Numbered from the stretch's first letter, positions 35,359 through 44,643 are shown. The stretch is DNA of 64,000 nucleotides from Glycomyces sp. NRRL B-16210 (GCF_000719515.1 NZ_JOGR01000004.1:186001-250000); one strand, 5' to 3'. Numbers and translations are program-made. The notes: a model not told the origin generated them from the letters alone.

Positions 35359-35856
35359 ATGGCCGGGACGCGGCGAGTGCTCATCACGGGCGTGTCGGGC
35401 GTGGGCAAGTCGACCGCGATCGCGGCGCTCGCCGCGCGCGGGCTGCACGCGGTCGACACCGACTACGGCGGCTACTGCTCCCCCGAGGCCGAGACGGCGC
35501 CTCCGGGTCCGACCGCGCGACCGGGCTGGGTCTGGTACGAGCCGCGCATCCGGCGGCTGCTGGACGAGGCCTCGGGCGAGGCGCTGTTCGTCAGCGGCTG
35601 CGTGCCGAACCAGGGCCGCTTCTACGGCGACTTCGACCGGATCGTGCTGCTCACGGCCGCGCCGGAGGTCGTGCGGCGCAGGCTGATCGAGCGCACCGGG
35701 AACGACTACGGGAAGGCCCCGGGCGAACTGGAGGCCGCGCTGCGCGACCAGGCCGAGGTCGAGCCGCTGCTGCGCGCGGGCGCGACGGCCGTCCTCGACA
35801 CCGACGCGCCGCTGGAGGACCTTATTGAGAGACTGCTCTCCCACGCCTTCGCGTAG
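35359..35856 (+). CDS. P-loop nucleotide kinase-like ATPase
   Basis: 165 residues with Walker A GVSGVGKS at the N-terminus and a lid-like RRRLIERTGNDYGK segment, the size and layout of gluconate/shikimate/adenylate kinase relatives. The substrate-binding features of those families are not clear. It starts 4 nt after the MarR stop and is probably co-transcribed. Function beyond phosphoryl transfer is unknown. Confidence 0.75.
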   Translation: MAGTRRVLITGVSGVGKSTAIAALAARGLHAVDTDYGGYCSPEAETAPPGPTARPGWVWYEPRIRRLLDEASGEALFVSGCVPNQGRFYGDFDRIVLLTAAPEVVRRRLIERTGNDYGKAPGELEAALRDQAEVEPLLRAGATAVLDTDAPLEDLIERLLSHAFA

Positions 35857-35881
35857 CGGGGCCGGAGGGTCCTGAGGGGAC

Positions 35882-36487
35882 TCAGTCCGCGGGGCCCTTG
35901 ACGGAGGCCCAGATGCGGTCGGGCAGGTGCTTGAACGCCTCGGCGATGTCGTCGGCCCCGGGCATCCCGATGAGCCAGCGCGTCACCGACTCGGTGATCG
36001 GCCCGATGATGAGGCAGCCCAGGAGGCTGTCGGGGACGGCGACGATGCGTCCGGCCTCCATGTGCGGGGCGACCCAGGCGAGGATGCGGCGCAGCTGCGG
36101 CGCGGTCTCGGCGAGCATCGCCTCGGTCGGCGTGATCAGGTGCGCCTGGTAGGGCATCCCGAGCAGGAAGTGGGCCTTGGCCCGGTTGTCGACGCACCAG
36201 CGCAGGTAGGCGGTCACGAAGGCGCGGATGCCGGTCCGGGCGGTGCGGCGGGACTCGACGGCCTCGACCAGGCGGTCGAGCAGTTCGGCGCTGAGGCGCG
36301 AGTAGAGGGCGGCGGTGAGGCCGTTGAATGATCCGAAGTGGTGGTAGAGGCTGCCGACGCTGATGCCGCTGGCGGCGATCACGGCGGTCATGGTGTAGCC
36401 CTCGGGGCCGCTGCGGGTGTAGACGTCGAGGGCGGTCTCCAGGAGGCGTTCGACGGTCTCGCGTCCTCGCGCCTGCTTGGCCGCCAT
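35882..36487 (-). CDS. TetR family transcriptional regulator
   Basis: 201 residues. N-terminal helix-turn-helix MTAVIAASGISVGSLYHHFGSFNGL (about residues 32-56) is followed by an all-helical ligand domain. Position 36487 is the ATG that gives a normal-length N-terminal arm (AAKQARGRETVERLLETALDVY). Target genes are not evident; the neighbours are a short hypothetical protein and a P-loop kinase. Confidence 0.9.
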   Translation of the reverse strand: MAAKQARGRETVERLLETALDVYTRSGPEGYTMTAVIAASGISVGSLYHHFGSFNGLTAALYSRLSAELLDRLVEAVESRRTARTGIRAFVTAYLRWCVDNRAKAHFLLGMPYQAHLITPTEAMLAETAPQLRRILAWVAPHMEAGRIVAVPDSLLGCLIIGPITESVTRWLIGMPGADDIAEAFKHLPDRIWASVKGPAD

Positions 36488-36570
36488 GTTCGCACCCCGT
36501 CTCCGCTGCACCGGTTTCGAAGGTACCTCTACAAGGTCCGGTCGGATCGGGCGCGGTGGAGGGTCGGGGC

Positions 36571-36906
36571 TCAGGACTTCCAGAACTTGGCGCCGGCGCG
36601 GGCGAGGAGGTCGCGCTGGGCGCGGCTGAGCAGGCGCTCGTAGCGGTGGTTGAGGTAGAGGCCGGGCGGTTCGGCGTCGATGCGGAAGACGTTGCCGAGC
36701 CAGCGGACGGGGTGGCCGTCCTCGGTCTCCCAGACTTCGACGATGCGGTCGCCGGGGCTGATCGTCATTCTGATGTGGATTCCGGCGAACTCGGTGTCCT
36801 CGGTGCGGACCCAGCCCACGGCGGCGGCGTCGGGGTACCCGCCGGGCAGCGGGTGTTCGTCGGTTCCGCTCATTTCCGGGCCAGCCATTCCCTGCATTGA
36901 TGACAT
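36571..36906 (-). CDS. Hypothetical protein
   Basis: 111 residues, not recognised. It has a Met-rich N-terminus, then GGYPDAAAVGWVRTEDTEFAGIHIRM, VEVWETEDGHPVRWLGNVFRI and a basic C-terminus (LLARAGAKFWKS). No signal peptide or membrane segment. The ATG at 36906 is preferred over 36921 because GGAG lies 6 nt upstream. It is followed after 83 nt by the TetR gene on the same strand. Confidence 0.6.
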   Translation of the reverse strand: MSSMQGMAGPEMSGTDEHPLPGGYPDAAAVGWVRTEDTEFAGIHIRMTISPGDRIVEVWETEDGHPVRWLGNVFRIDAEPPGLYLNHRYERLLSRAQRDLLARAGAKFWKS

Positions 36907-37104
36907 TCCGGTCTCCATCATCGCAGAACACGGTTAGCGCGCAACTGCCCCACCGTGTGACACCGCGTCTGCAATGCCCAGGATAGTAGGCGGACCCGGC
37001 GGTTCGGCCACCGGAGGGCGGGCCGTCCGCGTGGCGGCGTGACCGGGGACCGCCGCGGGCGCGGCCGCGGGGGCGCGGCGGCGGGTGCGCCCGATACTGG
37101 TGGC

Positions 37105-37347
37105 ATGAAGCTCAGCCGCCCCGTATCGGTGTTCCTGCTCGCGTTCGGCGTATGGTCGTGGTTCGTGTGGATCTCGTTCGTGAAGAACCTGTTCGCCGAC
37201 GCCAGCGGCCTGGCGTTCGAGGACGCGGGGGATCCGACGACCTATTTCTGGATCCATCTGACGCTCGCGGTGGTCTCGTTCGGGCTCGGCACGGCCATCG
37301 GCGTCATCGGCGTCCGGGGGCTGCTCGCCGCGCGCCGCGCGGGCTGA
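37105..37347 (+). CDS. SCO4848-like small membrane protein
   Basis: 80 residues with two transmembrane helices (about 6-26 and 48-72), including VFLLAFGVWSWFVWISFVKN and GDPTTYFWIHLTLAVVSFGLG. I recognise it as the conserved Streptomyces SCO4848-type protein of unknown role. The ATG is exactly 6 nt after GATACT (37093-37098), indicating a leaderless mRNA. Confidence 0.82.
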   Translation: MKLSRPVSVFLLAFGVWSWFVWISFVKNLFADASGLAFEDAGDPTTYFWIHLTLAVVSFGLGTAIGVIGVRGLLAARRAG

Positions 37348-37419
37348 GTCCGGAGGGGACCGTTCGACCGGTCGCCGACTCCGGGTGGAGTCGGCGATCC
37401 GACGCGGCCGGGCGTGGCG

Positions 37420-38346
37420 TCAGGCCTCTTCGAGGTGGCGCATCGCCTCGGAGGCGAGATCGAGGTGGCGGTCCTCGGCGGTGCCCGCGAGGTGCTCGGT
37501 GAAGCGCAGCAGCGCCCAGTCCTTGACGCGCCGCGCGTCGGCGCCGAGGCCGTCGGCGACGGCGGCGAGCAGCTCGGCGCCGCTGTGCGGGCCGTGGAGC
37601 TGGTGCGTGAACAGGAGGTAGCCGCCGTCGAAGGCGCGTTCGGCGAGGCAGGGCTTGGGGTCGATGACCAGCCACGGCTCCCTTTCGGCCGAGACGATGT
37701 TGCCCAGGTGCGTGTCGCGGTTGCCGATGCCGAGTTCGGGCTGGTCTTCGAGGGCGTCGCACCGCTCCAGCGCGGCCTTCAGGCGCGCTTCGCCGACGCG
37801 GCGCCGCGTCTCGGCGTCCGCTTCGGTGTAGGCGCGGCGCCAGCGGTCGATCATGTCGGTGGCCTTGGGCAGCTCCGGGTAGCCCTCGGGGAGGTCGGCG
37901 GGGCGCCACAGCCGGCGGTAGAGCCCGCAGGCGATGTCGATGCGCCGCCAGGCCGCCTCGGGGGTCTTGTGCCCGAAGAAGCGCGTGGACTTGAGCCGGT
38001 TGCCGGGCACGGCCTGCTCCATGAGCATCGCGCCGGTCGCCGGGTCGTACTCGTGCAGGAGCACCGCGCCCTCGCCCCGGTAGCAGTGCAGCGCGGTGGG
38101 CTCGGCCGCGTTCTCGGCGTCGCGCACGGGCACCTTCAGCACCGCCCGCTCGCCGTTGCGGCGCCGCACCGGGACCACATAGGAGTGGGAGCCGCCGCCG
38201 TAGGGCGGGCCGTCGAGCCGCAGCGACCACTGCCTCGTCAGGCTCCAGACCGTCTTCGGAAGTCCGTCCAGCCATTCCTGCCCGGCGGGGCCGAACCAGG
38301 AGAGGACGTCGCGCCGCACGGAGGAAGGGACCACACCAAATCGCAT
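37420..38346 (-). CDS. APH(6)/hydroxyurea-type small-molecule phosphotransferase
   Basis: 308 residues with a protein-kinase-like fold of the aminoglycoside 6-phosphotransferase group. The GERAVLKVP strand carries the ATP lysine, GNRDTHLGNIV the catalytic Asp and Asn, and VIDPKP the metal-binding Asp. The group includes streptomycin and hydroxyurea kinases, but many genomic members have unknown substrates, so resistance cannot be asserted. The ATG at 38346 follows GATACT by 6 nt (leaderless). Confidence 0.82.
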   Translation of the reverse strand: MRFGVVPSSVRRDVLSWFGPAGQEWLDGLPKTVWSLTRQWSLRLDGPPYGGGSHSYVVPVRRRNGERAVLKVPVRDAENAAEPTALHCYRGEGAVLLHEYDPATGAMLMEQAVPGNRLKSTRFFGHKTPEAAWRRIDIACGLYRRLWRPADLPEGYPELPKATDMIDRWRRAYTEADAETRRRVGEARLKAALERCDALEDQPELGIGNRDTHLGNIVSAEREPWLVIDPKPCLAERAFDGGYLLFTHQLHGPHSGAELLAAVADGLGADARRVKDWALLRFTEHLAGTAEDRHLDLASEAMRHLEEA

Positions 38347-38423
38347 CCCTTTAGTATCGAGCACCGCGCTTCGGGCGTTCCAGCCGCATACGCATGGGCG
38401 GCAAGCGGTCCGCGCCGGAGGCG

Positions 38424-39095
38424 TCAGCGGAGGGCCGCGACCGCGGCCGTGACGGCCGTGTCCCCTTCGCGCAGTTCGAGGACGCGCCCGGAGACGTCGG
38501 GATTGCGCAGCAGCTCGGCGAGCACCGCGGCCACGTCGGCGCGCGGGATCGGGCCGCGCCCGGCGGGCGGCTCGGACAGCAGGACCGCGTCCGCGGGCGG
38601 ATCGTCGGTGAGGCGGCCCGGGCGCAGGATGACCCAGTCGAGGTCGCGGTTGCGCAGGTCCTCCTCGGCGCCGGCCTTGGCGGCGATGTAGGCGGCCCAC
38701 ACCTCGTCGCGGCTCGGGTCGGGCTCCTCGTCGACGCCCATGCTGGAGACCTGGAGGAAGCGGCGGACGCCCGCGCGCTCGGCCGCGTCGGCGAGCAGGA
38801 CCGAGGCCGCCCGGTCCACGGTGTCCTTCCTGGCCGCGCCGCTGCCGGGACCGGCCCCGGCGGCGAACACGACCGCGTCCACCCCGCCGTCGGTCTCGGA
38901 GGCGAGCAGCCCGCCGAGGTGCTCGGCGTCGGCCTGTTCGAGGTCGAGGACGATCGGACGCCCGCCGATCGCGGTCAGGTCCTCCGCGTGGTCGGGATTG
39001 CGGATGAGCCCGGTGACCGAATGCCCCTCGGCCGCCAGGATCTCGGTCAGGCGCAGCGCGATCTGCCCGTGCCCTCCGGCGATGACGACATGCAT
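38424..39095 (-). CDS. Atypical SDR, NAD(P)H-binding protein
   Basis: 223 residues. The Rossmann start HVVIAGGHGQIALRLTEIL, the LQVSSMGVDEE active-site region and DLDWVILRPGRLTDD match NmrA/YwnB-like atypical short-chain dehydrogenases, which often lack the usual Tyr-Lys pair. The ATG at 39095 lies 7 nt after TAGGGT, the same leaderless pattern as the LpqE-like gene. Role uncertain; relatives sense or use NADPH. Confidence 0.85.
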   Translation of the reverse strand: MHVVIAGGHGQIALRLTEILAAEGHSVTGLIRNPDHAEDLTAIGGRPIVLDLEQADAEHLGGLLASETDGGVDAVVFAAGAGPGSGAARKDTVDRAASVLLADAAERAGVRRFLQVSSMGVDEEPDPSRDEVWAAYIAAKAGAEEDLRNRDLDWVILRPGRLTDDPPADAVLLSEPPAGRGPIPRADVAAVLAELLRNPDVSGRVLELREGDTAVTAAVAALR

Positions 39096-39359
39096 ACGGC
39101 CCACCCTAGCCCGGCGAGGGCGGCGGCGGGCCGCTTGCGCACAGAGGACCGTGCGGCGAAGCATGCTCGGGCCGATGGACACGGAAGGCCATGCCTTGAC
39201 GCTCTCGGACCGCTGCGCTGGCGTGGGCGGCTCCATTCGCGGCGGGGCTCCCGCCGCGGTGCACGCCGAGAGGATCGAAGCCCATGGCCGTCAGCGGTGT
39301 TCTACCGCTGCCGTTGAGGCCCTGCCCGAGCGGCCGCGTCGATTCCGTAGCATCGCACG

Positions 39360-39905
39360 GTGACTCGACTGATCCTCCTCAACGGCGCTCCCGCGGTCGG
39401 CAAGTCCACGCTCGCGCGGCGGTACGCCGAGGACCACCCGTTCGCCCTCGTCCTCGACATCGACCAGGTGCGGCGGATGCTCGGCCGCTGGCGCGAGGAC
39501 CTTTCGGCTTCGGGCCTGCTCGCCAGGTCGATCGCGCTCGCCGCGGCCCGCGCGCATCTCGAATCGGGGCATGACGTGGTGATCCCGCAGCTCACGGCGC
39601 GGGTCGAGTTCATCGAGCGGATTGCCGCGACCGCGGCCGAAGCCGCGGCGCGGTTCGTCGAGGTCTATGTGCACGCCGGCGAGGAGGAGGCGCTGCGGCG
39701 CTTCGAGGAGCGGACGCGCGCCGCCGCCGACCCGACCCACGTGGACGCCGCCGCGACGCTGGTCGGCGGCGAGGAGGCGCTGCGGGCGATGCACGCGAAG
39801 GTCACCGCGCTCATCGGGCGGCGGCCCGGGGCGGTCACGGTCGTGAGCGTCCCGGGGGACGTGGAGGCGACGTACCGCGACCTCCTGGCCGCCCTCGATC
39901 TTTGA
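39360..39905 (+). CDS. P-loop kinase (AAA_33/chloramphenicol-phosphotransferase-like fold)
   Basis: 181 residues with Walker A NGAPAVGKSTLARRY and LVLDIDQVRRMLG, then VVIPQLTARVEFIERI. It resembles small zeta-toxin/gluconate-kinase-like ATPases. The GTG at 39360 lies 6 nt after TAGCAT (39348-39353), so the mRNA is probably leaderless. No partner gene suggests a substrate. Confidence 0.78.
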   Translation: MTRLILLNGAPAVGKSTLARRYAEDHPFALVLDIDQVRRMLGRWREDLSASGLLARSIALAAARAHLESGHDVVIPQLTARVEFIERIAATAAEAAARFVEVYVHAGEEEALRRFEERTRAAADPTHVDAAATLVGGEEALRAMHAKVTALIGRRPGAVTVVSVPGDVEATYRDLLAALDL

Positions 39906-39917
39906 TGCGCACGCGAA

Positions 39918-39946
39918 GGCCCCGGCGGGCGAGGCCCGCCGGGGCC
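39918..39946. terminator. Bidirectional terminator
   Basis: Perfect 13-bp stem (39918-39930 with 39934-39946) with a 3-base GAG loop between the convergent P-loop kinase gene and the small membrane-protein gene. Confidence 0.82.
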
Positions 39947-39969
39947 GAAGTGCGTTAAGCGGCTGCGCG

Positions 39970-40137
39970 TCAGGAGAACGCCGCTTCGAATGTCGGTGCC
40001 GCGAACGCCGTGAGGGCGAAGGCGGCGGCCAGCAGCGCGAGGCCGACGCCTCGGGTGCGGCGGGAGGTGGTCGGCAGCGCTGCGATGACCAGCAGCACGA
40101 TCGCGATCAGATAGAACAGGGCTTGGAACACTGCCAT
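39970..40137 (-). CDS. Small membrane protein
   Basis: 55 residues with two hydrophobic helices separated by a short basic turn (TTSRRTRG). The ATG at 40137 follows GAGGAG. Not recognised; probably a stand-alone membrane peptide. Confidence 0.6.
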   Translation of the reverse strand: MAVFQALFYLIAIVLLVIAALPTTSRRTRGVGLALLAAAFALTAFAAPTFEAAFS

Positions 40138-40235
40138 TATGGACTCCTCAAGGGGGTGGACGCCCTGGTGGTACCCGATCCGCCACCGGCGCAAACACTG
40201 CGGGGAGTTCCGGGAGGCCGGAGCGGGGGCCGCGT

Positions 40236-41051
40236 TCAGGGCCGACCGAGGCCCAGGATCGCCTCGATCGCCTGGGCCACACCGTCTTCGGCGGAGGCGC
40301 CGGCGCGGTCGGTGGCCGCCGCGACCGCATCGGGGTGCGCCGTCGCCATCGCGAAGGAGCGCCCGGCCCAGGCGAGCATGGACACGTCGTTCGGCATGTC
40401 CCCGAAGGCGACCACCTCATCGGCGGCCACGCCCCGCTCGGCGCACCAGGCGGCCAGCGCATCGCCCTTGGTCGCTTCGAGGGCGGTGCATTCGATCTCG
40501 GGGAAGCTCCCCCAGTGCCACAGGCGCACGCCGGGCAGGTCGATGTGGCGGGTGCGCTCGTGCATCGCGGCGCCGGTGGAGCCGGGGAGGCGCACGATGA
40601 GCTCGGCGATCGCCTCGGCCTCGCCGGTGGGGTCCTCCTCGGGGTCGAGGAAGGTCCAGGGCTCGTTGAAGTGGACGCCTTCGCGCAGGGCCTCGGACTG
40701 GGCGAGGTGGCGTTCGCCGGTCTCGACGGCGAAGACCGCGCCGGGGAGGGCCTCGCGGAGGCGGTCGTAGAGGACTCGGGCGGTCGGGAGGGGGATCGGG
40801 TGGCGCAGGTCGGCGCTGCGGGCGGCCATGTCGTAGTGGAGGGCGCCGTTGCAGCAGATCGCGGCGTCGAGGACGGCGGCGAGTTCGGGGACGCGGTAGA
40901 CCGCGCGGGGCGGCCTGGCGGTGACGGCGATGGTGAGGAGGCCGTGTTCGCGGGCGGCTTGGAGGGCCTTCTGGTTGCGTTCGGACAGGAGTCCGTTCGG
41001 GTCGAGCAGGGTTCCATCGAGGTCGGTGGCGATCACCTTGGGAGCGGGCAC
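40236..41051 (-). CDS. Cof-type HAD phosphatase (subfamily IIB)
   Basis: 271 residues. HAD motifs DLDGTLLD, VTARP (motif II), K in ATKGDALAAW (motif III) and FGDMPNDVSMLAWAG (motif IV) with the large C2 cap between II and III define the Cof/YbiV-like subgroup, which acts on sugar phosphates or cofactors. The GTG at 41051 lies 6 nt after GATACT and 17 nt further upstream is TTGCCA as a possible -35. A paralogue is encoded at 44724-45569 with the same promoter layout. Confidence 0.9.
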   Translation of the reverse strand: MPAPKVIATDLDGTLLDPNGLLSERNQKALQAAREHGLLTIAVTARPPRAVYRVPELAAVLDAAICCNGALHYDMAARSADLRHPIPLPTARVLYDRLREALPGAVFAVETGERHLAQSEALREGVHFNEPWTFLDPEEDPTGEAEAIAELIVRLPGSTGAAMHERTRHIDLPGVRLWHWGSFPEIECTALEATKGDALAAWCAERGVAADEVVAFGDMPNDVSMLAWAGRSFAMATAHPDAVAAATDRAGASAEDGVAQAIEAILGLGRP

Positions 41052-41134
41052 GTCACGAGTATCGGGGACCGGTCGCGCCGTGGCAACCTCTATTGCGGCC
41101 CCGGCGGCGGTCGCCGCCGGGGCCGGTCGCGCGG

Positions 41135-42463
41135 TCAGTCGGCGTACGGTGCGGCCGCGGCCTGGGCCGCGGTCAGCAGTGCGCCTTCGTTCTCGGGCCA
41201 GAGCGTGTCGTCCACGCAGGAGTAGGCGGGGAGGAAGCCGCCGCAGGTGCCGAAGCCGGGTCCGATCTCGAAGGTGAAGGCGGCGACGCCGAGTTCGCCG
41301 TACGCGAAGTCGTCGGTGGTGCCGCTGGTGTCGTAGCCGACGGTGTCGTCGTTGGTGCCGACGAAGTAGCCGTTGGAGGCGGCCATGGCCGCGCCGAGGT
41401 CGCGCAGCGCGGTGTCGTTCGGGGCCGGCTGGTCGGTGTAGCCGTAGGGGACGATGATGTACTCGCCGTAGGAGTGCAGGGAGATGAAGACGTCGCGGGC
41501 GTCGACGGGCGCCGGGTCGTCGGGGGCGTCGCCGCGCTGGTCGGGGTGCAGGGCCCGCAGCCAGTCCTCGAGGGCCTGCGTCTCGGGTTCGGATGCGGCC
41601 GAGGGGCCCTGGTAGGTCTCGGAGCAGGGGTTGGTGGAGTCGGCGCCCCATTCGAAGGAGGAGTTGCGGTTGAGGTCGATGCCGAGGCCGGTGCCGCAGT
41701 TCCCGTTCGAGTCGTTCGCGTTCTTGCGCTGGAGGATCGGGTTGTTCCCTCCGGAGGCGACGATGTCGACGCCGTCGGGGTTGGCGATGGGCACGACCCA
41801 CAGTTCGGTGGTGTCGAGCAGTTCGGTGACCTCGGCGTCGGTGCCGTAGCCCTCGACGAGCTTGTCGATCCAGCGCAGGGCGATCTCGCCGGTGGCGATC
41901 TCGCGGGCGTGGATCTGGGCGATGACGGAGAACCGGGGCTTGGCCGAGTCGGGCTCGGTCGCGCAGTCGCCGTCGGCGAGCTTGGTGACGCACAGGGCGT
42001 AGACGTCGTGGCCGCCTTGGCCCTGGGTCTTGAGCCACGAGTCGCCGATGTCGTGGAGGACCGTCAGGTCGGGGTTGGCGGCGGCGACCTCGTCGAGGCG
42101 GGCCTCGACGGCGTCGACGGTGAGGTACCCGCCGTAGTAGGTGCCCTGCTGCTGGACGGAGGCGTCGACCTCCTTGTAGACGGTGTCGTGGAAGCGCGGT
42201 TCGTGCCCGAGGGCGCGCAGCTCCTCGGCCACGGCGCCGTCGCCGAGGACGTGGGCCCGGTCGCCGTGGCGGTTCGCGACGTCGAAGCCGAGGCGTTCGA
42301 GTTCGGCGAGTTCGGCGGCGGTGAGGTCTTCGACGCTCCAGGTGACGGTGGTGTCGTCGGGGGTGGACGGTTCGGCTTGGGCGGTGAGGGCGGTGGCGCC
42401 GGTCGACGCCGCCACGAACCCGATCGCGATGCCCGCGGTGGCGAGCCTTCGCTTCATGTGCAT
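41135..42463 (-). CDS. Secreted M14 zinc carboxypeptidase
   Basis: 442 residues with an N-terminal signal peptide (MKRRLATAGIAIGFVAAS, cleavage after ALTAQA). Zinc ligands are the HAREIATGE pair (HxxE) and the His of SLHSYGEY; the catalytic Glu is in FTFEIGPGFG. DLNRNSSFEWG holds the substrate-binding Asn-Arg pair. It resembles the actinomycete carboxypeptidase T/SG group. The ATG at 42463 follows AAAGGA. An AT-rich stretch with a TTGACA at about 42550-42565 may contain the promoter. Confidence 0.9.
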   Translation of the reverse strand: MHMKRRLATAGIAIGFVAASTGATALTAQAEPSTPDDTTVTWSVEDLTAAELAELERLGFDVANRHGDRAHVLGDGAVAEELRALGHEPRFHDTVYKEVDASVQQQGTYYGGYLTVDAVEARLDEVAAANPDLTVLHDIGDSWLKTQGQGGHDVYALCVTKLADGDCATEPDSAKPRFSVIAQIHAREIATGEIALRWIDKLVEGYGTDAEVTELLDTTELWVVPIANPDGVDIVASGGNNPILQRKNANDSNGNCGTGLGIDLNRNSSFEWGADSTNPCSETYQGPSAASEPETQALEDWLRALHPDQRGDAPDDPAPVDARDVFISLHSYGEYIIVPYGYTDQPAPNDTALRDLGAAMAASNGYFVGTNDDTVGYDTSGTTDDFAYGELGVAAFTFEIGPGFGTCGGFLPAYSCVDDTLWPENEGALLTAAQAAAAPYAD

Positions 42464-42594
42464 GTGTCCGTTCCTTTCTCGGCCCGCCTTGGATGCGGCG
42501 GGCGAAGGGATGGCCAAAGTGATGCTAAATCTACATTTGCCCATCAAACGCTGGTTTTGTCAACGTTTCAGGACACAGTGGATTAGCGGGCGGG

Positions 42595-44580
42595 TCAGGA
42601 GCGGTCGGGGACGCGGCGGCTGAGGGCGAGGAGGTACGCGTCCCGGTCGAGCGGGTCCGGGCCGGTGCGGGCCCGGGAGGGCACGATGCCGCTCACCGGC
42701 TCTTGGCGTTCGAAGGCGCTTTCGAGGACGCCTTCGCCGCTGGTCAGGCCGGGGAGCCGGCGGCCGAGTCCGTGGAGTTCGGCGGCGGGCACGGTGCCTT
42801 CGAGCGTGCACCGGGAGCCGCGCAGGTCCGGCGGTTCGGGCACGGCGCGGCGCTTCGCGAGGGCGGCGAGGACCCTGCTGAGGGCGGGCGCGGGCAGTTC
42901 GATCCTGAAGCGGTGCAGGGGTTCGCATACGACGGTCCCGGCTCGGCGCAGCGCCGCGGCGAGCACGAGCGGGACGAGGTTCGCGAAGTCCCCCGCGGTG
43001 CTCGACATGGACTTGTCGAAGCCGCCGTGGGCGCTGGACTGGCGGGCCCAGTAATCCGAGTGGGTCATGGTGACCGCGCAGCCCTCGACCTGCCAGCCAT
43101 GCAGTCCCTGCCTCAAAGTGTCCTGAACGGCGCCTTCGACGGCTCTGAAGAACGCGATCGGCATCGAGCCCAGTTCCACGCCGAGGCGGAAGTCGACGCC
43201 GGGGAGGTCGGCGGGTTCGACCCGCAGGCCGACGGTGGCGAGGAACGGGTTGGGGTCCTTCGCGATGAACTCGGCCGAGGCGCCGGTGCCGAGGGGGCGT
43301 TCGACGCAGATGACGGTGGACTCGCGGAAGGTCACGTCGAGGCCGTGCTCCTCGGCGAGGGTCGACCCGATGACCTCCTTCTGGACCTCGCCGTAGAGCG
43401 AGAGCGAGAGTTCGCGGCGCTCCTCGTCGTGGCGCAGGCCGATGAGCGGGTCCTGTTCGGCGAGGCGGGTGAGCGCGGTGTGCAGCGCGGGCCGGTCGCG
43501 GTCGGACCCGGGCTCGACGACGGTCTCCAGCGTGGGCGGCGCGAACCGCTCGGTGCACCGCGCGGGCCCCTGCCCGATGGCGTCGCCGATGCGGACCTCC
43601 CCCAGGCCCCAGAACCTGGCGATCCGGCCCGCCTCAACGCGGCGGACCTGGTGCTCGCCGCCGTCGGCGAAGACGCTGAGGGCGGTCACCTTGGCTTCGC
43701 GCCCGCCGACGCGGACCCGGTCGCGGACGGCGGCGGCGCCTGCGAACAGGCGCCCGTAGGCGATCCGCTCGCCGGCCGGGCCGCGCTCGACCTTGAAGAC
43801 GGTGCCCGACAGCGGCGCGGAGGCGTCGCCCTCGGTTCCGGGGAGGTACCGGCGGATGCTCGCGACGAGGCCTTCGACGCCGGCGCCGGTGATGGCCGAG
43901 CCGAAGTGGACCGGGTGGGCGGCCGCGCGGGCGACCTGCGCGGCGAGCGCCGCCTCGACCGCCGCGGGCGACAGCCGTTCGGGGGCGTCGAGGTAGGCGG
44001 CCAGCAGCGCGTCGTCGAGATCGGCCAGCGCCTCTGCGGCGTCCTCTGCGAACGCGGCGTCGCGGGGCCGGGGCGCGCTCGCCGCGGCGGGGGTGCCGAG
44101 GCCGGTCACGGCGTCCATGGGGACCACGGCCCGGTCGAGCCGGGAGGCGAGGTCGCGCAGGAGCGATTCGCGGCGGGCGCCGGTGCGGTCGATCTTGTTG
44201 ACGAAGACCAGGGTCGGGACGCCGAGGCGGCGCAGCGCCCGGTGCAGGACGCGGGTCTGGGCCTGGACGCCCTCGACCGCGGAGACGACGAGGATCGCCC
44301 CGTCGAGGAGGGCGAGGACCCGTTCGACCTCGGCGATGAAGTCCGGGTGCCCGGGCGTGTCGATGAGGTTGACCGCGGCGCCGTCGAGGTCGAAGGCGAC
44401 CACGGCGGATTTGATGGTGATGCCGCGGCGGCGTTCGAGGTCGAGCGAGTCGGTGCGGGTGCTGCCCGCGTCGACGCTGCCGACCTCCTCGATGACGCCG
44501 GCGGCTTGGAGCAGCCGCTCGGTCAGGCTGGTCTTACCGGCGTCGACGTGGGCGAGGATGCCGAGGTTGAGGGTGCGCAA
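42595..44580 (-). CDS. TetM/OtrA-like ribosome-protection GTPase
   Basis: 661-residue elongation-factor-G-like GTPase. GTP-binding motifs are AHVDAGKTS (G1), RRGIT (G2), DTPGH (G3) and NKID (G4). C-terminal EF-G-type domains follow, with the SMSSTAGDFANLVPLVL segment and the FRIELPAP fold of ribosomal protection proteins. It would free the ribosome from tetracycline-like inhibitors or act as a housekeeping rescue factor. The start is a TTG at 44580 with AAGGA about 11 nt upstream. An overlapping leader ORF and two inverted repeats precede it, which suggests antibiotic-sensed attenuation. Confidence 0.88.
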   Translation of the reverse strand: MRTLNLGILAHVDAGKTSLTERLLQAAGVIEEVGSVDAGSTRTDSLDLERRRGITIKSAVVAFDLDGAAVNLIDTPGHPDFIAEVERVLALLDGAILVVSAVEGVQAQTRVLHRALRRLGVPTLVFVNKIDRTGARRESLLRDLASRLDRAVVPMDAVTGLGTPAAASAPRPRDAAFAEDAAEALADLDDALLAAYLDAPERLSPAAVEAALAAQVARAAAHPVHFGSAITGAGVEGLVASIRRYLPGTEGDASAPLSGTVFKVERGPAGERIAYGRLFAGAAAVRDRVRVGGREAKVTALSVFADGGEHQVRRVEAGRIARFWGLGEVRIGDAIGQGPARCTERFAPPTLETVVEPGSDRDRPALHTALTRLAEQDPLIGLRHDEERRELSLSLYGEVQKEVIGSTLAEEHGLDVTFRESTVICVERPLGTGASAEFIAKDPNPFLATVGLRVEPADLPGVDFRLGVELGSMPIAFFRAVEGAVQDTLRQGLHGWQVEGCAVTMTHSDYWARQSSAHGGFDKSMSSTAGDFANLVPLVLAAALRRAGTVVCEPLHRFRIELPAPALSRVLAALAKRRAVPEPPDLRGSRCTLEGTVPAAELHGLGRRLPGLTSGEGVLESAFERQEPVSGIVPSRARTGPDPLDRDAYLLALSRRVPDRS

Positions 44581-44641
44581 TGGCGGTCATGTCCTTCAGG
44601 TCGCGGTTGCCTTTCTCGTTGGACATGAACTGCTTGCGCAT
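44534..44641 (-). CDS. Putative regulatory leader peptide
   Basis: 35 codons, starting MRKQFMSNEKGNRDLKD and ending in an Arg-rich tail. It starts 61 nt before, and ends 47 nt inside, the ribosome-protection GTPase gene in another frame. AGGGG sits 5 nt before its ATG, inside one arm of an inverted repeat. Translation through it would open the second repeat, which masks the AAGGA of the GTPase gene. Coding is inferred from position and ribosome-binding site only. Confidence 0.5.
   Translation of the reverse strand: MRKQFMSNEKGNRDLKDMTAIAHPQPRHPRPRRRR
44587..44628 (-). promoter_or_regulatory. Inverted repeat masking the GTPase ribosome-binding site
   Basis: In the mRNA sense TCATGTCC (44628-44621, leader codons 5-8) can pair with GGACATGA (44594-44587), which includes part of the AAGGA before the TTG start. 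The loop is 26 nt. A ribosome stalled in the first leader codons would keep the site open, as in erm-type translational attenuators. Confidence 0.6.
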
Positions 44642-44643
44642 GG

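Noticed and set aside
42595..44580. Acquired tetracycline-resistance cassette
   Set aside because: Base composition and codon use match the neighbours and no mobility gene is near, so it looks resident.
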